64,000 bases of DNA from Cyanobacteria bacterium SZAS-4 (lineage in GTDB: Bacteria; Cyanobacteriota; Vampirovibrionia; Obscuribacterales; Obscuribacteraceae). Shown in pieces: positions 8,496 to 16,135 of this stretch. Where the stretch lies: positions 354,292 through 418,291 of the forward strand of contig JAFEAT010000020.1 of the NCBI GenBank assembly GCA_018266255.1, read 5' to 3'. Numbering within the stretch: position 1 is the stretch's first letter; the number at the start of each line of letters is the position of its first letter. The notes beneath the pieces are model-generated. The model was not told the DNA's origin and did not search any database. It saw nothing but the letters and a program-made list of their open reading frames with translations. Both the position numbers and the translations under genes were made by a program.

Positions 8496-9908
8496 TTAAA
8501 CTTTGTCGATTCTGTTGTCTCTGATTGTTTGTCCAGCCGTCGACCCTGAGGTGAAAAGTCCGCGAGTGATCACTCTATTTCCAATGATTCTCGCGTTGCT
8601 GACACGGTTTTGGAAGCCAATTTCACCGGTTCCGGTGCGATCTGTGTCATTGTCGATGAGTTGATTTCGTTGAATCAAAATGTCCGATGCACCACCATTA
8701 GTGCGACCTGATCCGCCCAGAACAATTCCTGCCAATGTATTGTTCTTGAGCAAATTGTCCGTTACAACAATGTTGGACGTAACCTTATCACGGTGCTCGC
8801 TTGCCAGTTCTATACCGATGTTTGCTCGTTCGACACGGTTGCCGCTGACGGTTATAGAAGTACCGCCATCAATGTAAATGCCTCCGGCGGAACGTTCGCG
8901 TCCGTATGCAGGATTGCCTCGTGAGTCAATGTCGGTCACTAAATTGTCGCTGATGAAGCCAGCTCTTGGTTGGTCCAGGACGCTTCGTGCGTTCCCTCTC
9001 CCTCTTGAATCTGTTCGGACTTTTCCAACCCCTTCGAAGCCCACGACGTCGATGGCTATGTTGTTCAGGCGGTAAAGATTATTCGAGGTGATCTGGAAAT
9101 TCTCGACGTTTCCGTTGATCACCAGGGCTTCGCTGGCTCCCAGTTTTAAATCGTGCAACGTGTTGTTTGAAACGACAATGTTTCTCAGCGCTGCGGAAGT
9201 GTCTCCGTAAATGGAAATGCCATGCGCGTTGCTATTTCTATTGATATTGTTTTCGATGTGATGTATGTCAAGATTATTTAGGCGGATGTCGCTGCTTGAG
9301 CCATTCACCAGAACACCGCTTGGCGTGGTATCAGCTTTGCTGGCGCGAAGGTTTTTGATCTCGAATCCAGACAATTCAATGAACTTTCCATTCTGAATTT
9401 TGAATCCTGCAGCGTCGTCGTCTGCAACTCGCTCGGATCGCAAATCGAGCACCGCTTTTCCAGGTACGGCGGATCTAAAAGTAATAAATCCATCGCGCTC
9501 ATTGCCGCTGACGGTGACATTTACCTGTCCGTGATATTCGCCCGGCATGACGTTTACCACACTTCCCGGCAGTGCGCTACGCGCCCCTCTTTGTATTGTT
9601 TTCCATGGCTGCAATGCGGTGCCAGGGTTGAGATCGTTTCCGCTAGGATCTACAAAATATTGCCGCCGCGCTTGATCGGTCGATGCCTGATCGCGAGTGA
9701 CTTGTATGCGAGGAAGGACGTTGCTGGACACCAGCGCATCGCTTCTTGAAATTCGAAGCGTGTCTTGAGTTGCGCCTCCACCGAAACGTTCCAGCGCATA
9801 TGGATCGTAACTTGCGACTCGATCGCTTGATGTGAGTCGGTCGTGAATTTCGTTGTCCAATCGACGAACGGATATTTCTGCTCCTCCATCGTTGCTTCGA
9901 TTTGTCAT
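8496..9908 (-). CDS. Right-handed parallel beta-helix protein (470 aa)
   Basis: The first 80 residues are polar with no signal peptide. From about residue 83 (RQYFVDPSGNDLNPGT) the sequence follows the DUF1565/pectate-lyase-like pattern, and many Asn-rich coils of the type ISGNRVERANIGIEL and IVVTDNLLKNNTLAGI run to the end. This fold commonly binds or cleaves acidic polysaccharides, but I see no clear catalytic set, so a lyase role is not claimed. The start is ATG at 9908. Its upstream region carries the shared dyad (9994-10009, read on the minus strand), linking it to the genes at 1499, 3502 and 10750. The lack of an obvious export signal is odd for such a protein. Confidence 0.75.
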   Translation of the reverse strand: MTNRSNDGGAEISVRRLDNEIHDRLTSSDRVASYDPYALERFGGGATQDTLRISRSDALVSSNVLPRIQVTRDQASTDQARRQYFVDPSGNDLNPGTALQPWKTIQRGARSALPGSVVNVMPGEYHGQVNVTVSGNERDGFITFRSAVPGKAVLDLRSERVADDDAAGFKIQNGKFIELSGFEIKNLRASKADTTPSGVLVNGSSSDIRLNNLDIHHIENNINRNSNAHGISIYGDTSAALRNIVVSNNTLHDLKLGASEALVINGNVENFQITSNNLYRLNNIAIDVVGFEGVGKVRTDSRGRGNARSVLDQPRAGFISDNLVTDIDSRGNPAYGRERSAGGIYIDGGTSITVSGNRVERANIGIELASEHRDKVTSNIVVTDNLLKNNTLAGIVLGGSGRTNGGASDILIQRNQLIDNDTDRTGTGEIGFQNRVSNARIIGNRVITRGLFTSGSTAGQTIRDNRIDKV

Positions 9909-9938
9909 TGCTTGAAACTCAACCGTGGATTGCGTGAC

Positions 9939-10009
9939 CGAGTAAGTGCTGTCCAGCTAACCTCTGTACAGAGATCCAATTTAGACCTTGGAAGTTACGT
10001 GCAAGTGAC
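9939..10009 (-). promoter_or_regulatory. Candidate operator site D: GTCAC-N6-GTAAC on minus strand
   Basis: The minus strand reads GTCAC-TTGCAC-GTAAC from 10009 down to 9994. TTACTCG (9945 down to 9939) matches the first five bases of TTACTAA and starts 64 bases after the dyad start, almost the spacing of site A (63). It precedes the beta-helix gene and also lies 75-90 bases upstream of the divergent hydrolase gene at 10084, so it could affect both. No clear leader hairpin is visible here. Confidence 0.5.
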
Positions 10010-10083
10010 CGTCGACCGAAGCGGTACAATAGAGTCGGCGGTGGGCATCTGTGTTTGGATAATATCCGAACTCTGGAGTACTT

Positions 10084-10623
10084 ATGAAAGATCTGGCAAT
10101 GCTGTTCGAGGCGCTCGATTTTGCTGCGTCTAAACATCAATTTCAGCGACGCAAAGGATCAACCGAAACTCCGTATATAAATCATCCGATTGACGTCGCC
10201 CGGCGCTTGGTTGGCGCTGGGGAAGAGGATCCTCAAGTTCTTATTGCGGCCATTCTGCACGATACTGTGGAAGACACAGAGACCACCTTCGATCAAATTG
10301 CCACCAAATTTGGGGCAGAAGTCGCTTCGTTGGTAAAAGAATGTACGGATGACAAATCCTTACCAAAAGCGGAACGCAAACGTTTGCAGATCGAGAACGC
10401 TCCTCATAAGTCGCGAAAGGCAAAGTGCATAAAGATTGCAGACAAAATTAGCAACGTCGCAGATATGAAATTTCACGCTCCCCCAGATTGGTCTCTGGAG
10501 CAAATTACTGATTACTTGACGTGGACAGAACAGGTTGTGCGCGGCTTGTCTGGGGTTAATGAGATCCTCGAGTCCGAATTCGCACAAGCCGTCGCCGAAG
10601 CTCGAAAAGCCCATCCGCATTGA
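10084..10623 (+). CDS. MESH1-like HD-domain (p)ppGpp hydrolase (179 aa)
   Basis: This is a single HD domain of the RelA/SpoT hydrolase type, with no synthetase, TGS or ACT domain. Visible motifs are YINHP (His34), ILHDTVEDT (His59-Asp60, Glu63-Asp64) and KIADKISNVADM, equivalent to the KLADRLHN motif. The length fits stand-alone small alarmone hydrolases of the MESH1 type, which remove the 3'-pyrophosphate from (p)ppGpp with Mn2+. The protein should be cytoplasmic. It stands alone between the divergent beta-helix gene and the annexin-like gene, with site D upstream and site C directly after its stop. A different nucleotide substrate cannot be excluded. Confidence 0.8.
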   Translation: MKDLAMLFEALDFAASKHQFQRRKGSTETPYINHPIDVARRLVGAGEEDPQVLIAAILHDTVEDTETTFDQIATKFGAEVASLVKECTDDKSLPKAERKRLQIENAPHKSRKAKCIKIADKISNVADMKFHAPPDWSLEQITDYLTWTEQVVRGLSGVNEILESEFAQAVAEARKAHPH

Positions 10624-10635
10624 AATGTGGGCTTG

Positions 10636-10739
10636 GTCACGTTGATGTAACTCTAGGCAAGTAAAACTAGAGTATCGAAGCCCGCACCCTTTACTAACCC
10701 CAACCAAAGGCTGATTGGAGATTGCTTGCAATCTTCAGC
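10636..10739 (+). promoter_or_regulatory. Candidate operator/promoter site C: GTCAC-N6-GTAAC, TTACTAA, hairpin
   Basis: GTCAC-GTTGAT-GTAAC lies at 10636-10651 and TTACTAA at 10691-10697 after CCCT. The dyad-to-TTACTAA distance is 55 bases, eight less than site A. A hairpin follows at 10710-10739: outer arms GCTGA/TCAGC and inner arms AGATTG/CAATCT. The ATG at 10750 comes 11 bases after the hairpin, which overlaps the AGGA ribosome site region. Confidence 0.55.
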
Positions 10740-10749
10740 AGGATTTTAT

Positions 10750-13700
10750 ATGCCTAATGCAGAAACCGCTGATGGTTCAGTTGAGCGAAGAGCTCCCGCA
10801 GCAGAACGCATTGCGTTCACACCCTCGATAACTCGGACCGATCCCCTGGAACATATACAATTCGCCGCGTCCGCCACAAGAGAGCGTGAGGCGGATACTA
10901 GAAGAATGGTCGGTGACGGTACGCTCCCTAGCATTTCTCTTAGCGATAAGGCTATCAGCACCGAGTCTGGTGACGTGCGAAAAGCCCTCGACAAAACTTT
11001 TCTCGGCATCAGCACTCCTGACGTTGCAGCGTTATCTCGAGTGCTGGGTCCAATGTCTGCAGCCGATCGTCACCGGCTTGAACGAGACTATAAAGAGCAC
11101 TACGGAACCGACTTGCGCTCTGACTTGAAGGATAAGCTCAGTCCAAAAGATTACCAGGCGCAGATTGCAATTCTCGATCGCGTCGATGGAAAGACCAATC
11201 TTGCCGGTAGCATCAACAGTGCATTGGAGCAGACTAAGACTGATCCTGAAGCAGGTCAGCGACAGCTCAGAAGTACACTTGAAACTTTAAGTCCTGCCGC
11301 ACTCGCACAACTGGATAAAGAGTATAAAGGTCCAGATGGCAAAGGAAAAGGATTCCTTCAAACAATTTTGGACAATCCAAATGTCTCGCAAGCAAACAGA
11401 GACATGGTGCGTGCCATGGTGCTTGGAGCTGAACCGAGATTGGCTGGACCGAAAGACGCTGCAGTCGAAGTTGATGGAAAACGATATGCGGCCGTTGGTT
11501 CGGATCGCACTCAATCTGACATAGTTGCAATGGCGGATATCGCTGTCAAAGCGAGAGACTTGCGCATGTTCAAAGATGTTGTCGGTGATGATACACCGGC
11601 AGCTCGCGCTGCTCTCAAGCAATTGCAAGCAGAACCCGCTTTCGTCGATTCGTATAAGGCTGCTTTCGAAACTGGCAAGAGTGCTAGTGAAATAAAAGTA
11701 GCCGAAGATATTCGTACGGAAGGACGCGTTTCGCTCGCCACCATCCTCGAAGGCAATAAAAATGTCTGGTGGGGACTGATGGACAATCCGGGCAACACGG
11801 ATCTAGCCCTGTCTAATGGCACTTTGAAGGAGAAGAATGACTACACTCGTGGAAAAGAGCTGGTGGATCTTGCTGCAAAATTTGGAACAACTCCAGAGAA
11901 ACTTGCCACTACACCAGAACTGAGAGATTCTCTTGCTTATCATCGAAAGATTGATGCCGCCATGGATAAAGAAGCTACAACTTCCGATGGCGTCATCGAT
12001 CAAGTCAGAAAGAGCGTTTTGAGAGATCAATTAATGCATGGTGGCAAAACTTTGATTTCTGAACTCGCCGCCACCGATAAAGGTGGCGGTCATACTGCTG
12101 ATTCAATCATGTCTGTTGCAGAAAGAATGAGTCGGCAAGACTACGACCGTCTTCATAACAATCCAGCAGAATTGGCTAAATATCAAGCTGACCTGCAAAG
12201 ATCGTTGAGTGCATACGCAACACCAGACGAACAAGCTCGCATACTCAACATGGTTGCCGACAAAGCAAAGGCCCCGTCTTACGAAGCATCCCTGGACGTT
12301 AAGCGATCAGTTTTAGATGTAATGGAAGATACCAAATCAACACACTGGTTTGGCAGACCCGACACTTATGACAACGATAAAGTGACCAGCCGAATCGCTT
12401 CGATGTCACCGGAAGATGCGCAGAAATACAGGGATAATACCGGTGGATTCCGCGACAAAATCGATAAGTTCGTGAGCGAGCAATTGCGCGATTCATCGGC
12501 GCAGCGATACCTGGCTGATAGCACGCTCAAACAGATAGCCCAAACAGGAAAAACGCCAACACTCGATGCTGCTCAACAAGTAATAAAAGACAATTTGGAC
12601 GGCGCAGATCCTGCTACCAGAGCTCGTCACATGGAAACGGTTCTGCAGGATAAAGCACTTGTCGAACAGCTGAAACAAGTGGAAGCAGCGAAAGCATTGG
12701 GCGGGTCTGAAATGGCCAAGCGCATGGAAGATCCAGCGTTTGCCGCCGCATTTAAACTGAGCAATGCTCTGCGCGAGTCGGCTCCATACATGGCAAATCA
12801 AATAACCTGGAACATGGCGCTGAAAGATGGTCAGATACCGCCCGGCGTCAAATTAGGCATGGGCGTCCCCATGACTGACTTGTACGAATCTTTTGCGCGG
12901 TCACCGAAAGAAACTCGCGATCGCACCAGCCTCAGCACTGACCAGAGACAGATTTTGGATGCCGTTGTGGCCCAGGGAGGCAAGCAAACTTTAGCCGATC
13001 AGTTGCGCTCGTTTAATATCGGCGATGGTGGCAATTTCCAAGATTTCAGAGAAAGGCTCGCTGCGCTCTCTCCCGATGAACGACAGAAGCTCAAAGAGGA
13101 ATACAACACCAAATATCACAGCAGTCTCGACAACGATTTCTTAGGGAAGGTTGATGCAGCGCATATGCTTGAATATACCAAGCTGCTTTCCAGCGCAAAA
13201 AGCGACGGCGTGCAAGATTTCATCGATCGTCGAGCTTCTGCAGACAGTGGTGGCACCCCTGCTGATGCCTCAAATCTTACTCTCGATAGAACCGTTCAAC
13301 AAAATCAGGCGCTTCTGACTGAATATGCAAAAATGCGTCAGGCACTGCCAGAAGATAAGCAACGGCTTCTCGATCAGGTATTTAGCGAAGCGAAATTGCA
13401 AGAAATACAATCAGAAAAAGCAAAAGCCGAGATGATTTATAACGGAATGATGGCGGCGGCCCTGGTGGCTTCAATCCCATTGACTGCTGGATTGAGTGCC
13501 ACGACGTTGGCTGCGTTGAGTGCCGGTGGTGCTATTGCTGGTGGCGTCGGTCGCGTTGAACTCTTGAAGAAAATTGAAGGCGGAAACTTCGATGATTCCG
13601 TCAGTAATCAACTCAAGCAGTACGCAATCGGTGCGGCTGAAGGCTTGTTAATTGCAGGTCCAAATTTAGCAATTAAAGGTGTGAAAGCACTATCACCTTC

Positions 13701-14607
13701 AGCAATTGCAGAATTGAAAGTCTTTTCGACCGAGCTGAGGGCGTCCACTACAGGAACTGATTTAGTAGTCTCGGGCAGCCGCGGAGCCGCTGTGGCAGAG
13801 CGCGGCGCTGTGTTGGCAGAACGCGCCACACCCTTGGTCGCAGAGCGAGCTGCTCCTCTGGTGGCAGAACGTTCTGCTCCTCTTTTAGCAGAGCGTGGTG
13901 CGACGCCGTTGATCGCCGCTGAAAGGACAACAGGAAGAGAACTTGTTGTGCAGGGCGGCAGAGATGTGGTTGTGAAAGGCACCGGGCGTGAAGTAGCGAT
14001 CTCAGGTAGCCGTGAAGTCGCGATCGCTGAGCGCGCCGAAAGAGGAGTTGGCGCTGCCGATGCTGCTCGGGCGGGAGCGAGAAGAGGTCCAACAATCATC
14101 GATGGAGAATACACAGTCATATCTGAGGGGATCAGAACAGCGAGACCGATCAGACCCATTCCTGTGCCAATAATTGAACGTATTGCTCCGACCATACCGA
14201 CTGTGCTCAAGGGAGCTGCAGCCGCCGATAAAGCAGCAGAGACTGTCGTTCCTCCCAAAGCCGATGACCGGATCGTGCCTCCCGCTGTAACTCCTTCGAA
14301 GCCGACCGAGTATCAACCGAGTGAGGCAATGATCAAGGCAGCCACAGTAAGGCGAGGAGAGGGACCCTGGCAGTCTGCCGAAAGAATCTTGAAGGCAGAT
14401 GGAAAGCCTCACAGCATTGACGAAGTTAGAGCACTTACTAAAGCGATACAGCAAGTTTACGGAAAGAACCCAAACAATCCAGACATGGGTAGTCTGAAGG
14501 TGAATCACAATTTCGTCAAAGACACCGCACAGTCGTACAATGCTCTGATCAACACCGTGACTGATGCTCGGGTCAAAGCTTTACTAATACAATTTGCTGC
14601 CAGGTAA
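10750..14607 (+). CDS. Large protein with annexin-like repeats and C-terminal LysM-like region (1285 aa)
   Basis: ATG at 10750 is chosen because AGCAGGA sits seven bases before it; an in-frame TTG at 10726 is less likely. There is no signal peptide. Residues 17-23 (AAERIAF) match a motif duplicated in the tail of the protein at 3502. Annexin-like repeats are clearest at about 74-145 (RLERDYKEHYGTDLRSDL) and 735-815 (KLKEEYNTKYHSSLDNDFL), with degenerate copies between. A hydrophobic, Ala/Gly-rich stretch lies at about 893-940, and a tandem LVAER-type repeat at about 1013-1100. The last 85 residues contain RRGEGPWQSAERIL, similar to LysM-like modules. Annexins bind membranes through Ca2+; whether this protein does is unknown. 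The upstream dyad links it to its neighbours. Confidence 0.65.
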   Translation: MPNAETADGSVERRAPAAERIAFTPSITRTDPLEHIQFAASATREREADTRRMVGDGTLPSISLSDKAISTESGDVRKALDKTFLGISTPDVAALSRVLGPMSAADRHRLERDYKEHYGTDLRSDLKDKLSPKDYQAQIAILDRVDGKTNLAGSINSALEQTKTDPEAGQRQLRSTLETLSPAALAQLDKEYKGPDGKGKGFLQTILDNPNVSQANRDMVRAMVLGAEPRLAGPKDAAVEVDGKRYAAVGSDRTQSDIVAMADIAVKARDLRMFKDVVGDDTPAARAALKQLQAEPAFVDSYKAAFETGKSASEIKVAEDIRTEGRVSLATILEGNKNVWWGLMDNPGNTDLALSNGTLKEKNDYTRGKELVDLAAKFGTTPEKLATTPELRDSLAYHRKIDAAMDKEATTSDGVIDQVRKSVLRDQLMHGGKTLISELAATDKGGGHTADSIMSVAERMSRQDYDRLHNNPAELAKYQADLQRSLSAYATPDEQARILNMVADKAKAPSYEASLDVKRSVLDVMEDTKSTHWFGRPDTYDNDKVTSRIASMSPEDAQKYRDNTGGFRDKIDKFVSEQLRDSSAQRYLADSTLKQIAQTGKTPTLDAAQQVIKDNLDGADPATRARHMETVLQDKALVEQLKQVEAAKALGGSEMAKRMEDPAFAAAFKLSNALRESAPYMANQITWNMALKDGQIPPGVKLGMGVPMTDLYESFARSPKETRDRTSLSTDQRQILDAVVAQGGKQTLADQLRSFNIGDGGNFQDFRERLAALSPDERQKLKEEYNTKYHSSLDNDFLGKVDAAHMLEYTKLLSSAKSDGVQDFIDRRASADSGGTPADASNLTLDRTVQQNQALLTEYAKMRQALPEDKQRLLDQVFSEAKLQEIQSEKAKAEMIYNGMMAAALVASIPLTAGLSATTLAALSAGGAIAGGVGRVELLKKIEGGNFDDSVSNQLKQYAIGAAEGLLIAGPNLAIKGVKALSPSAIAELKVFSTELRASTTGTDLVVSGSRGAAVAERGAVLAERATPLVAERAAPLVAERSAPLLAERGATPLIAAERTTGRELVVQGGRDVVVKGTGREVAISGSREVAIAERAERGVGAADAARAGARRGPTIIDGEYTVISEGIRTARPIRPIPVPIIERIAPTIPTVLKGAAAADKAAETVVPPKADDRIVPPAVTPSKPTEYQPSEAMIKAATVRRGEGPWQSAERILKADGKPHSIDEVRALTKAIQQVYGKNPNNPDMGSLKVNHNFVKDTAQSYNALINTVTDARVKALLIQFAAR
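13790..13920 (+). repeat. Degenerate 24-27-bp in-frame tandem repeat (AER-type)
   Basis: Inside the annexin-like gene, GTGGCAGAGCGC-type units recur about six times, encoding VAERGAV, LAERATP, LVAERAAP, LVAERSAP, LLAERGATP and IAAERTTG. Codon choice varies between units, so this is an old or selected repeat rather than recent slippage. Confidence 0.75.
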
Positions 14608-14650
14608 CTGTAAAATTCGATAGATAGGTTTGCACGGAAACAACAAGCGG

Positions 14651-16135
14651 ATGACCCTTAAATACTCAAGCGCGTTTCTGTGCGTATTTTTTATCGCATG
14701 TTCACAGACCCTGGCTGACAAGTCCGTCCTTCTTCTGGATAGTGCCTATCGTTTGCACCACCAGCGAAGGGAGGATAAGGCGATGGCTGCCGCCAACGAG
14801 GCGGTCAAGCTCGGTCCAAATCAGGTCGCCAATCTGTTAGGTCGAGCTCAATTTGAAATTCGAGATAACCACTACAGAGAAGCGATCAAAGATTGTGATG
14901 CCGCGCTTAAAGTCAATCCCAAAGCGGGCGGCGCTTACAGTAGACGCGGATTTTCATATTGCCAGTTAGGAAACTACGATCAGGGCATTGCGGATTTGTC
15001 TCGCTCGATTGATCTTCAGCAAATTGAATTGACTGGATGGGACGCACCGTTTGATTACAAAAATCGCTCGGTCGCCTATCGCCATGTTGGGAAAACAAAA
15101 CTTGCGGAGAAGGACGAGCAGATGGTTAGGGTCTATTCTGCGATCGAGCGTGCTCGTGGCTATCGCGGACAGATCAAGCTTGGTCCAGCTATCGCGATCA
15201 TGAATGACGCGGTGAAAATAAGACCCGACGATAAGTACTTGAGATACTTTCGCGGCATAGCCTTTATGAACGACGGAAAGCTTGAAGACGCCATCAACGA
15301 TTTTACGTTTGTGATGAAGCAAGATCCCACGTGCTTATCTGTACCGTATTTTCGTGGTGATTGCTATTCGAGATTGCGTCGCATGCAAGATGCGATTAAC
15401 GACTACACGAAAATCCTGGCAAAGAACCCTTACGTGGTGGCAATATCAGATACCGCCGAGACTGGGCGTTGTAGCGGTCATGAGCTGACGTATGACGAAA
15501 GCATAGTTTCGCCGTCAGACATTTACGTTTTGCGTGCACGACAATATGTTCTTCTCAAGCAGCACGATAAGGCGTTAAGCGATTTCAACAAAGCCATTAG
15601 TATGACGCCAACAGATTTTGCTGCACGCAAAGAACGAGCTAATCTCTATCTCGACATGAAGAACATTCCTATGGCTCTTCAGGACTGTAATGCCATCATT
15701 GCCCAGGAGCCCAGACGACTCGAGTTCTATGAACTGAGAGCGAAAATTCTGGAAACCAACAAACAGCCCGAAAAAGCTCTCGACGACTTGAATAAGATCG
15801 TCAATCTCAGTAAGACCGATCCTCCTGCCTATCTGCGCAGGGGTCAACTCTTGGATCGACTCGGTCAGCACGCTAAAGCGATCTCAGACTACACCACAGC
15901 AGCGGATCTGAATCCCTCAGAAGACGATGCTTTTCGCTATAGAGGAACCAGTTACTTCAAGCTCGGTCAGTATGATAAGGCTGTCGAGGACTACTCACAG
16001 GCAATCTCTCGCGATCCTGTAGGTAATGTCGAAACTTACTCTTTACGCGCTTTGGCTTACGATAAGCTGGGCAAGACCGACCTTGCTAGTAAGGACAGAC
16101 GCACCGCAAAAGAGAGTCAGTCTAAAAAAATCTAA
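14651..16135 (+). CDS. Secreted TPR-repeat protein (494 aa)
   Basis: ATG at 14651 gives a proper signal peptide (MTLKYSSAFLCVFFIACSQ); an in-frame TTG at 14630 would only add seven polar residues. FFIAC could be an imperfect lipobox. The mature part is a run of TPR units, for example AGGAYSRRGFSYCQLGNYDQ and DDAFRYRGTSYFKLGQYDKA, with roughly eight to ten repeats. TPR arrays act as periplasmic or surface scaffolds; no partner is evident. It starts 43 bases after the annexin-like gene and may be co-transcribed with it. Its end overlaps the convergent histidine kinase gene by four bases. Confidence 0.8.
   Translation: MTLKYSSAFLCVFFIACSQTLADKSVLLLDSAYRLHHQRREDKAMAAANEAVKLGPNQVANLLGRAQFEIRDNHYREAIKDCDAALKVNPKAGGAYSRRGFSYCQLGNYDQGIADLSRSIDLQQIELTGWDAPFDYKNRSVAYRHVGKTKLAEKDEQMVRVYSAIERARGYRGQIKLGPAIAIMNDAVKIRPDDKYLRYFRGIAFMNDGKLEDAINDFTFVMKQDPTCLSVPYFRGDCYSRLRRMQDAINDYTKILAKNPYVVAISDTAETGRCSGHELTYDESIVSPSDIYVLRARQYVLLKQHDKALSDFNKAISMTPTDFAARKERANLYLDMKNIPMALQDCNAIIAQEPRRLEFYELRAKILETNKQPEKALDDLNKIVNLSKTDPPAYLRRGQLLDRLGQHAKAISDYTTAADLNPSEDDAFRYRGTSYFKLGQYDKAVEDYSQAISRDPVGNVETYSLRALAYDKLGKTDLASKDRRTAKESQSKKI

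Noticed and set aside
13608..14258. 216-residue open frame on the minus strand
   Set aside because: It is a shadow of the Ala/Arg-rich repeat region of the annexin-like gene; composition and lack of a ribosome site argue against it.
14584..14590. A further TTACTAA just before the TPR gene at 14651
   Set aside because: It lies at the 3' end of the annexin-like coding region and no GTCAC-N6-GTAAC dyad is found upstream of it.
1499..14607. Whole region as a prophage or integrated plasmid
   Set aside because: No integrase, terminase, capsid, relaxase or attachment repeats were seen; only the VirB6-like proteins hint at secretion or conjugation.
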